Positions 1 to 4,478 of a stretch of DNA of 9,797 bases are shown here, piece by piece; position 1 is the first letter of the stretch; each line of letters begins with the position of its first letter. Origin of the DNA: Thermaerobacter marianensis. GTDB lineage: Bacteria > Bacillota > Sulfobacillia > DYIH01. Position numbers and translations under genes: made by a program. The notes beneath the pieces are model-generated. The model was not told the origin of the DNA, made no database searches, and worked only from the letters and a program-made list of their open reading frames with translations. The stretch is from contig DYIH01000045.1 in the NCBI GenBank assembly GCA_020723785.1, forward strand, positions 1-9,797, in the 5' to 3' direction.

Positions 1-359
1 GCGCTGCGGACCTGTACGGCGCCCTGGGGGGCCAGGGGCTGGGCGCCTTCCGGGACATGGACGCGCTGACGGCCTTTGCCGACTACGAGTTGCCGCGCGT
101 CCTGCGGGATCTGGGCATCCTGGTCTACGGCCCGGAACTGGCGGCGCGCGTCGACGCCGGCCGTCCGATCCCGGCCAAGAGCCCCGAAGAGGTCGAGATC
201 CGAGCGAACACGATCTGGGCGGTGGAGTATTTGCGCCAGGAGTTGGCCCGCCACGGGGCCACCCTGTTGCCGTACCAGGTGGACTGGCTCCTTTGGGAGC
301 GGAGCCAGCGGGAGCCCGGCCGCACTCCCCACCACCGTACCCTGACGGTTTACTACTGA
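1..359 (+). CDS. Queuosine 5'-phosphate N-glycosylase/hydrolase family protein (Qng1, DUF2419), C-terminal part
   Basis: The reading frame is open from the first complete codon at position 3 to TGA at 357-359, giving 118 visible residues; the N-terminal majority lies outside the window. The segment reads AADLYGALGGQGLGAF, then LTAFADYELPRVLRDLGIL, then EVEIRANTIWAVEYLRQEL and a final VDWLLWERS. These are typical of the C-terminal half of the DUF2419/Qng1 queuosine salvage family, where the FADY-x-P-x-x-L segment and the EVEIRA helix are conserved. Family members hydrolyse queuosine 5'-monophosphate and release the free base queuine; they are cytosolic and have a DNA-glycosylase-like fold. The ATG at 57 is internal, because homology continues upstream of it. 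The next gene, a tRNA-guanine transglycosylase, starts 5 nt after this stop, which fits a queuine salvage operon. Family assignment is from recognised motifs, not from a database search; catalytic residues were not assigned. Confidence 0.85.
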   Translation, partial: AADLYGALGGQGLGAFRDMDALTAFADYELPRVLRDLGILVYGPELAARVDAGRPIPAKSPEEVEIRANTIWAVEYLRQELARHGATLLPYQVDWLLWERSQREPGRTPHHRTLTVYY

Positions 360-364
360 TACCG

Positions 365-1633
365 ATGAGCGCGATTTCGTTTGCGGTGGAAGCCGTGGAC
401 GGGCAGGCCCGCGTCGGCGTCCTGAGGACGCCCCACGGGGCCATCGCCACCCCGGCCTTCGCCGTCGTCGGCACCCGGGCCGCCGTCAAGGCCCTGTCTC
501 CCGACGACCTGCGGGCGGCCGGCGTCGAGGTGGTGCTGGCCAACACCTATCACCTGTACCTGCGCCCTGGGGCGGATATCGTGCGGCGCCTGGGCGGCCT
601 GCACCGGTTCATGGCCTGGGACGGTCCGATCATCACCGACTCGGGGGGCTTCCAGGCTTTCTCGCTGGGATTCGGGCTGGAGCACGGCGTGGGGAAGATC
701 GCCTCGATGTTTCCGGAGGAAACGGGGGGCGGGCATACCGGCGGACGCCCGTCGGATCGCGGCGCCTCGGAGCGCCCGGCGGACCGGCCCGGCCGCAAGA
801 AGCTGGCCGAAGTGGACGACGGCGGCGTCACCTTCGTCTCCCACCTGGACGGCTCCCGCCACCGGCTGACGCCGGAGACATCCATCGCCGTGCAGGAGGC
901 GCTGGGCGCCGACATCATCCTGGCCTTCGACGAATGCACCTCGCCCCTGCACGACCACGCCTACACCCGCCGCGCCCTGGAGCGCACCCACCGCTGGGCG
1001 CGCCGCTGCCTCGACGCCCGTACCCGCGGCGACCAGGCGCTGTACGGCATCGTCCAGGGCGGCGCCTACCGCGACCTGCGGGAGGAGAGCGCACGCTTCA
1101 TCGGCGGCCTGCCCTTCGAAGGCTTCGCCATCGGCGGCTCGCTGGGCCGCTCCAAGGCGGACATGCACCGGGTGCTGGAGTGGTCCGTCCCGTTGCTGCC
1201 GCCGGAGCGGTCCCGCCACCTGCTGGGCATCGGGGACATCGAGGACCTGCTCGCCTGCGTCGCCCGGGGCATCGACACCTTCGACTGCGTTGCGCCCACC
1301 CGCCTGGCCCGCAACGGGGCGCTGCTGGTCAGCCCCGCCGCCGGCGGCTCGCCGGCCAACCGCTTCCGCCTGAACATCCGCAACGCCCGCCACGCCCTCG
1401 ACGGCGGGCCGGTGGATCCGGCCTGCCGCTGCGCCACATGCCGCGGCGGGTATTCGCGGGCCTATCTGCGCCACCTCTTCCAGACCGGTGAACTGCTGGC
1501 CTACCGTCTGGCCACCCTGCACAACGTGACATTCGTCATGGACCTGATGGATCGCGTCCGGCAGGCGATCCGCGCGGGGCGGCTGGAAGAATTGAGCCGG
1601 GAGTACCTGGCCGGAGCCCACCGTCCTGCCTGA
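365..1633 (+). CDS. tgt: tRNA-guanine(34) transglycosylase (TGT), probably queuine-using
   Basis: The product has 422 residues. TGT exchanges guanine at position 34 of GUN-anticodon tRNAs for a queuosine precursor base. Visible family elements are NTYHLYLRPG, the TDSGGFQ motif with catalytic Asp92, AFDEC (Asp189, Cys191), GIVQGG, and GIDTFDCVAPTR with nucleophile Asp307. The zinc site is Cys354, Cys356, Cys359 and His386. The substrate loop reads IGGSLGRSK (256-264), where preQ1-type enzymes have GGLAVGE; Gly261 replaces the valine known from Zymomonas TGT, as in eukaryotic queuine enzymes. The cysteine of FDEC is kept, unlike in eukaryotes. About 40 extra hydrophilic residues (roughly 113-152) separate GKIASM from GVTFVSHLDGS. 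The ATG at 365 was chosen because homology begins there; a frame-consistent ATG at 293 would overlap the upstream gene and add an unrelated stretch. No clear Shine-Dalgarno precedes 365, so coupling to the upstream gene is likely. TGT identity is firm; queuine preference is inferred. Confidence 0.95.
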   Translation: MSAISFAVEAVDGQARVGVLRTPHGAIATPAFAVVGTRAAVKALSPDDLRAAGVEVVLANTYHLYLRPGADIVRRLGGLHRFMAWDGPIITDSGGFQAFSLGFGLEHGVGKIASMFPEETGGGHTGGRPSDRGASERPADRPGRKKLAEVDDGGVTFVSHLDGSRHRLTPETSIAVQEALGADIILAFDECTSPLHDHAYTRRALERTHRWARRCLDARTRGDQALYGIVQGGAYRDLREESARFIGGLPFEGFAIGGSLGRSKADMHRVLEWSVPLLPPERSRHLLGIGDIEDLLACVARGIDTFDCVAPTRLARNGALLVSPAAGGSPANRFRLNIRNARHALDGGPVDPACRCATCRGGYSRAYLRHLFQTGELLAYRLATLHNVTFVMDLMDRVRQAIRAGRLEELSREYLAGAHRPA

Positions 1634-1658
1634 GCCCCGATGAACGCCCGGGCTCCGT

Positions 1659-1697
1659 GGGCCGCGATGGCTGCGGAGTTCGGCGGCCCCACCTTTT
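1659..1697 (+). terminator. Weak candidate terminator after tgt
   Basis: GGGCCGC (1659-1665) and GCGGCCC (1683-1689) form a perfect 7-bp G/C stem with a 17-nt loop, followed by CACC and four T. A second, shorter pair GAGCCC/GGGCTC (1632-1637 and 1650-1655) overlaps the tgt stop codon. The T tract is short and displaced by four bases, so this may be only a weak terminator or chance pairing in GC-rich DNA. A boundary between the queuosine genes and the mraZ promoter is expected here. Confidence 0.3.
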
Positions 1698-1721
1698 GCG
1701 ACAGTCTCCAAGGTCGGAGAA

Positions 1722-1731
1722 GTTTGCAAAC
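1722..1731. promoter_or_regulatory. GTTTGCAAAC palindrome upstream of the MraZ boxes
   Basis: A perfect 10-bp palindrome, AT-rich against a strongly GC-rich background, lies 33 bp before the first GTGG box. Its TTGCAA core (1724-1729) could serve as a poor -35 element, with GAGAAT (1750-1755) as a -10, but the 20-bp spacer is too long to be convincing. It could be a promoter part, a regulator site, or chance. Confidence 0.25.
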
Positions 1732-1763
1732 CTTCCCTTTCCGCAGCAGGAGAATGGGCTATG

Positions 1764-1808
1764 GTGGAGAATAAGTGGTGACAAGTGGAGCAAAGTGGTG
1801 GAGTGTGG
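1764..1808 (+). promoter_or_regulatory. MraZ operator: five GTGG boxes in 10-11 bp phase
   Basis: GTGG occurs at 1764, 1775, 1785, 1795 and 1805, so the steps are 11, 10, 10 and 10 bp. The middle three share the longer form AAGTGG followed by TG, AG and TG. MraZ is a ring-shaped AbrB-like protein known to bind several short direct repeats of this kind (GTGGG-like in Escherichia coli, AAAGTG-like in Mycoplasma) at about one helical turn spacing in dcw promoters. The mraZ gene begins 148 bp downstream of the last box. The site is therefore very probably the autoregulatory operator of the cluster. Exact promoter elements could not be fixed; TATGGT at 1760-1765 is a possible -10 overlapping the first box. 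Confidence 0.85.
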
Positions 1809-1810
1809 GG

Positions 1811-1955
1811 GATCGGTCCTGGTAAAACGGCCGAAACGGCCCGGGAAAGCGCAAAACCGGCCAATTCAGGGCTCACCGTTCAACCAGGCGGCGCGCGAGA
1901 ACGATAACGGAGCACTTTTCCCGGCCCGCAGGGGCCTCCAGGGGCGATCGCGCAG
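1811..1955 (+). other. mraZ 5' leader region
   Basis: No gene is visible in this stretch between the MraZ boxes and the mraZ start. It holds two compact hairpins: GGCCG-AAA-CGGCC (1829-1841) and GGCCC-GCAG-GGGCC (1923-1936). The second lies 3 nt upstream of AGGGG (1940-1944), the likely mraZ ribosome binding site. If transcription begins near the GTGG boxes the leader is about 145 nt or more. No known riboswitch fold was recognised. Confidence 0.4.
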
Positions 1956-2387
1956 GTGTTCATCGGCGAGTTTCAGCACGCTATCGACGACAAGGGGCGC
2001 GTCACCCTGCCGGCCCGCTTCCGCGAGGGGCTGGGAGAGGCTTTTGTCGTCACCAAGGGTTTGGACAACTGCCTGTGGGCACTGCCGATGGAGGAGTGGG
2101 CCGCCCTGGAGTCCAAGCTGAAGGCCCTGCCGGTGACCCAGGCCAGCGCCCGGGCGGTCGTTCGCTTCTTCTTCTCCGGCGCCACCGAGTGCTGCCTGGA
2201 CAAGCAGGGGCGCATCCTGCTCCCCAACCACCTGAGGGAATACGCCGGTCTGACCCGTGACGTGGTCATCACCGGCGCCCCGAACCGAGTGGAGATATGG
2301 GCCAGGGAGGCCTGGGAGAAGTACCTCAAAGAGGCGGAAACCTCGGTCGAGCAGCTGGCGGAACAGATTGCCGGCTTCAACCTTTGA
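1956..2387 (+). CDS. mraZ: Transcriptional regulator MraZ
   Basis: The product has 143 residues, the usual MraZ length. It carries the two AbrB/SpoVT-like half domains that define the family: DDKGRVTLPARFR near residues 11-23 and DKQGRILLPNHLR near 82-94. Each has the DxxxR signature (Asp11/Arg15 and Asp82/Arg86). The conserved start MFIGEFQHAID and the RFFFSGA segment are also present. The start is GTG at 1956 with AGGGG at 1940-1944, spacing 11; no in-frame alternative gives the conserved N terminus. Family members form octameric or dodecameric rings that bind direct repeats in the dcw promoter and control cell division and wall genes. The five phased GTGG boxes upstream are its expected target, so autoregulation is likely. 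MraZ also links to RsmH in many genomes, and rsmH follows here after a 350-nt gap containing a small ORF. Confidence 0.97.
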   Translation: MFIGEFQHAIDDKGRVTLPARFREGLGEAFVVTKGLDNCLWALPMEEWAALESKLKALPVTQASARAVVRFFFSGATECCLDKQGRILLPNHLREYAGLTRDVVITGAPNRVEIWAREAWEKYLKEAETSVEQLAEQIAGFNL

Positions 2388-2449
2388 TGGTTTTGATTCC
2401 TGGTCCCGCCGGGCCCCGGGTTCGGCGGGGGGAGTGAGGAGGCGGCGTG

Positions 2450-2575
2450 ATGGGACGGCTGGTGCGGGTGATGATGGTTCTGCGGCTCTGCCACAGGGCC
2501 CGGACGCTGCAGCGGATGCAGGCGCTCCAGGCCTGGCAGGCGCAGCAGACCCGCGAACTTCTTAACCGCTTGTAA
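2450..2575 (+). CDS. Small basic protein or leader peptide, 41 residues, unknown function
   Basis: ATG at 2450 to TAA at 2573-2575 encodes 41 residues. A strong Shine-Dalgarno GAGGAGG (2436-2442) sits 7 nt before the ATG; a GTG directly in front (2447) is an alternative start with 4-nt spacing. The peptide starts MGRLVRVMMVLRLC and continues as a likely amphipathic helix rich in Gln, Leu and Arg (for example LQRMQALQAWQAQQTRELL). It has eight arginines and one acidic residue, so it is strongly basic. No signal peptide or full-length membrane helix is evident, and no family was recognised. It sits between mraZ and rsmH, 62 nt after the mraZ stop. Its stop codon lies one base before a GC-rich hairpin with a T-run, so it may act as a leader peptide whose translation affects read-through. 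The optimal ribosome binding site is the main support that it is translated; its function is unknown. Confidence 0.55.
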   Translation: MGRLVRVMMVLRLCHRARTLQRMQALQAWQAQQTRELLNRL

Positions 2576-2576
2576 A

Positions 2577-2610
2577 GCGGCGCCGTGTCGGTTTTGCGCC
2601 GCACCTTTTT
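2577..2610 (+). terminator. Hairpin plus T5, candidate intrinsic terminator or attenuator between mraZ and rsmH
   Basis: GCGGCGC (2577-2583) and GCGCCGC (2596-2602) form a perfect 7-bp stem with a 12-nt loop. After ACC, five T follow (2606-2610). The three-base gap between stem and T-run weakens it as a terminator, so partial read-through is plausible. It starts one base after the stop codon of the small ORF. Termination here would uncouple mraZ from rsmH and downstream genes. Confidence 0.45.
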
Positions 2611-2647
2611 CGAGAAACGAGGTGCGGTATGCCTTGTGAGGCGCCGC
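2577..2647 (+). promoter_or_regulatory. Mutually exclusive RNA folds (possible attenuator switch) before rsmH
   Basis: Strand A, GCGGCGCC (2577-2584), can pair with B (2596-2602) to form the terminator-like hairpin, or with C, GGCGCCGC (2640-2647, 8 bp). A separate hairpin pairs CCGCACCT (2599-2606) with AGGTGCGG (2620-2627), 8 bp, with further TTT/AAA pairing around a CGAG loop. That hairpin shares 2599-2602 with strand B and absorbs the T-run, so it excludes the first hairpin and can nest inside A:C. Another GCGGCGCC copy lies at 2698-2705. A ribosome at the small ORF stop would cover strand A. Pairings are seen in the sequence; a switching role is inferred. Confidence 0.35.
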
Positions 2648-2737
2648 GTTGAGCGTTCATCACGAATCCCGCAAGGGTGTCGTGGCGGACGCGATCAGCG
2701 GCGCCGAGCATGGCACCGCAACCAAGGAGGGGTGTCG

Positions 2738-3718
2738 ATGCAGGTGGCGCCCGTGCATATCCCGGTCCTCCTGGCGGAGACCATCCGATATCTGAACCCG
2801 CGGCCCGGCGGTGTCTATATCGATTGCACCGTCGGCGCCGGCGGCCACGCCCGGGCGCTGTTGGAACGTATCGGCCCGGATGGGATGCTCGTCGGCCTGG
2901 ACCGGGATTCCGCAGCCCTGGAGGCGGCCCGCGAGACCCTGGCCCCGTTCGGCAAGCAAGCGCGGCTGGTGCGCTCGAACTTCACCGGCCTGCGCCAGGC
3001 GCTCGACGCTCTGGGCATCCAGGCGGTGGACGGCGTGCTGTTCGACCTGGGCGTTTCGTCCATGCAGATGGACAGCGAGGAGCGGGGTTTCAGCTACTGG
3101 AAGGACGCCCCCCTGGATATGCGCATGGATCGGACCCAGACGACGACCGCCTACCACCTGGTCAACGGCCTCAACGAGGACGAACTGGCCCGGGTGATCG
3201 GCGAGTACGGCGAGGAGCGCTGGGCGCGGCGCATCGCCCAGTTCATCGTGCGGGAACGGGAACGCCGGCGCATCGAGACGACCGGCCAATTGGTGGAGAT
3301 CATCAAGGCGGCCATCCCCGCCGCCGCCAGGCGGGAAGGTCCCCACCCGGCGCGGCGGACCTTCCAGGCCCTGCGCATCGCGGTCAACGACGAGCTCGGC
3401 GCCCTGGAGCGGGCACTCGGTGACGCCGTCGAGATCCTCCGGCCGGGCGGCCGCCTGTGCGTGATCAGCTTCCACTCGCTGGAGGACCGCATCGTCAAGC
3501 AGACCTTCCGATCCCTGGCCAAAGGCTGTGTCTGCCCGCCGGAACTGCCGGTATGCCGGTGCGGCCGTCAGCCGGTGGTCAGGGTGCTGACCCCCAAGCC
3601 GGTCCTGCCCGGCGCAGCCGAAGTCGCGACCAACCCACGGGCTCGGAGCGCCCGGCTGCGCGCCGTCGAGCGTCTGGCCGGCCACCTCCGGGTTCTTCGC
3701 GGCGGGAGGGACGAATAG
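2738..3718 (+). CDS. rsmH: 16S rRNA (cytosine(1402)-N(4))-methyltransferase RsmH (MraW)
   Basis: The product has 326 residues, normal for the family. RsmH uses S-adenosylmethionine to methylate N4 of C1402 in the decoding centre of the 30S subunit. Visible signatures are HIPVLLAETI at the N terminus, the SAM-binding DCTVGAGGHA loop (Asp29, Gly33-His37), LFDLGVSSMQMD (from 101), LDMRMD, HPARRTFQALRIAVNDEL, VISFHSLEDR (from about 242), and the CVCPPELPVCRC segment with Cys264, Cys266, Cys273 and Cys275. The ATG at 2738 is preceded by AAGGAGG (2724-2730) with ideal 7-nt spacing; the frame is open upstream to 2585, but that extension has no homology and lacks a comparable ribosome binding site. 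The gene ends 2 nt before the ftsL start, which implies translational coupling. Nothing suggests damage or transfer. Confidence 0.97.
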   Translation: MQVAPVHIPVLLAETIRYLNPRPGGVYIDCTVGAGGHARALLERIGPDGMLVGLDRDSAALEAARETLAPFGKQARLVRSNFTGLRQALDALGIQAVDGVLFDLGVSSMQMDSEERGFSYWKDAPLDMRMDRTQTTTAYHLVNGLNEDELARVIGEYGEERWARRIAQFIVRERERRRIETTGQLVEIIKAAIPAAARREGPHPARRTFQALRIAVNDELGALERALGDAVEILRPGGRLCVISFHSLEDRIVKQTFRSLAKGCVCPPELPVCRCGRQPVVRVLTPKPVLPGAAEVATNPRARSARLRAVERLAGHLRVLRGGRDE

Positions 3719-3720
3719 AG

Positions 3721-4320
3721 TTGGCAGGAGCCCAGTTAGCGTTCCGATCAGGCCCGATTGAATCCAGGGTTCCCACCGGGCCGGCGGCGGAGCCCCGCGC
3801 TGGCTCCCGCGCCGGCTCCGCCGAAGTGGCCGTCCCGCGCCGCGACCGCGCCATGGGGGCGGCCGTCGGTCGCACCCTGCTCTTGCTGGCCGCGGTTTTC
3901 GCCCTGGTCGCTCTGGTCGGGGAGCGAGCCGCCCAGGTGGCACGCACCGGGCGGCAGATACTCCAGTGGAAGGAAGAACTCCGGTTGCTGGAGGCCGACA
4001 ACCGCCGTCTGGAAGCTCGGGTGATCGAACTGCAGTCGCCGCGGCGCATCGAGGCCGAGGCCAAGGCGCGCCTTGGGATGCGGCCGCCGGAAACGATCCG
4101 GCCCGTGTCCTTGCCGGTGCAGCCCGCGCCGGCCGGCGGGGGCGGGGCTGCGGCAGCCGGGGCGCGCAGGGCGCCCCGAACGGTGGTTGTGGCGCTGGCG
4201 CCGAGGGAGAACGCTTCGTGGGCGTCCGGCGGCGGGGCGCGGGTCCAGGCCGGGCTCGATCTTTTCAGCGCCCTGAGAGGCCTCGCCATGGTCCTGGGGC
4301 ATCGGACGGCGGCCCGTTGA
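3721..4320 (+). CDS. ftsL: FtsL-like cell division protein (septum formation initiator type) with extended C terminus
   Basis: The chosen start gives 199 residues. A basic and proline/glycine-rich cytoplasmic part (1-48) is followed by one membrane span, roughly 50-68 (LLLLAAVFALVALVG). A coiled coil at about 79-118 (LRLLEADNRRLEARVIELQ) then ends in the typical ARLGM-x-PP motif. This bitopic layout and the position between rsmH and the PBP gene match FtsL, which joins DivIB and DivIC (FtsQ and FtsB) and activates the septal synthase. The start is TTG at 3721, with GGGAGGG (3704-3710) upstream and 2 nt after the rsmH stop; ATG at 3853 lacks a ribosome binding site and would leave only four residues before the span. 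FtsL proteins usually have about 100-130 residues. The excess is a Gly/Ala/Pro-rich extension (121-199), of which the last part (LDLFSALRGLAMVLG) may form a short helix. The sequence family diverges fast, so the name rests on layout and context. Confidence 0.85.
   Translation: MAGAQLAFRSGPIESRVPTGPAAEPRAGSRAGSAEVAVPRRDRAMGAAVGRTLLLLAAVFALVALVGERAAQVARTGRQILQWKEELRLLEADNRRLEARVIELQSPRRIEAEAKARLGMRPPETIRPVSLPVQPAPAGGGGAAAAGARRAPRTVVVALAPRENASWASGGGARVQAGLDLFSALRGLAMVLGHRTAAR
3785..3823. repeat. 12-bp tandem repeat and 10-bp inverted repeat inside ftsL
   Basis: Two 12-bp units at 3796-3807 and 3808-3819 differ at one base and encode RAGS-RAGS. They lie within a perfect 10-bp inverted repeat, CGGCGGAGCC (3785-3794) and GGCTCCGCCG (3814-3823). 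An internal GGCTCC (3802-3807) offers a second pairing partner for GGAGCC (3789-3794). This is in the cytoplasmic low-complexity part of FtsL; replication slippage is the simplest explanation. Confidence 0.6.
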
Positions 4321-4421
4321 AGCCGCGCCGACCCTTGCCTCGCGCCTGGTTTGGCCAATAGACGGGCACCTTCCGGAACGGTCCGCCCGGGCCGGCAAAA
4401 TCCCCGAAGGGTCTTGCGGCC

Positions 4422-4451
4422 GGGGGCGGGGGAGCGTGGGGGAGGCCCGGG
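4422..4451 (+). other. G-quadruplex-type motif in the ftsI leader
   Basis: Three runs of five G and one run of three G (4422-4426, 4428-4432, 4438-4442, 4449-4451) are separated by 1, 5 and 6 bases, which satisfies the usual G3+N1-7 pattern. It lies in the 158-nt gap between ftsL and ftsI, 27 nt before the ATG and 7 nt before the GGGAGG ribosome binding site. Such a fold in mRNA could affect initiation. High GC makes chance motifs more likely. Confidence 0.5.
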
Positions 4452-4478
4452 CGAGGCCGGGAGGTAAAAAGATCTAAT

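Noticed and set aside
1773..1800. AAGTGG repeats considered as a CRISPR-like or satellite array
   Set aside because: The units are only 10 bp, with no spacers; position and sequence fit an MraZ operator.
353..1876. 507-residue open frame on the - strand opposite tgt
   Set aside because: It mirrors the full tgt gene, has no recognisable domain, and long antisense frames are expected in GC-rich codon use.
1657..2121. 154-residue + strand frame covering the control region and the mraZ start
   Set aside because: It runs through the GTGG operator and lies out of frame with MraZ; composition and lack of motif indicate no gene.
2682..2797. GTG-initiated short frame overlapping the rsmH start, preceded by AAGGG
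   Set aside because: The ribosome site is close and weak, the frame is short and overlaps the well-supported rsmH start; nothing suggests a real product.
2660..3943. 427-residue - strand frame opposite rsmH and ftsL
   Set aside because: A shadow of the rsmH coding frame, with no motif of its own.
4330..4413. GACCCTT (4330-4336) pairing with AAGGGTC (4407-4413) before ftsI
   Set aside because: Seven base pairs across a 70-nt loop are weak and likely chance, and no T-run follows.
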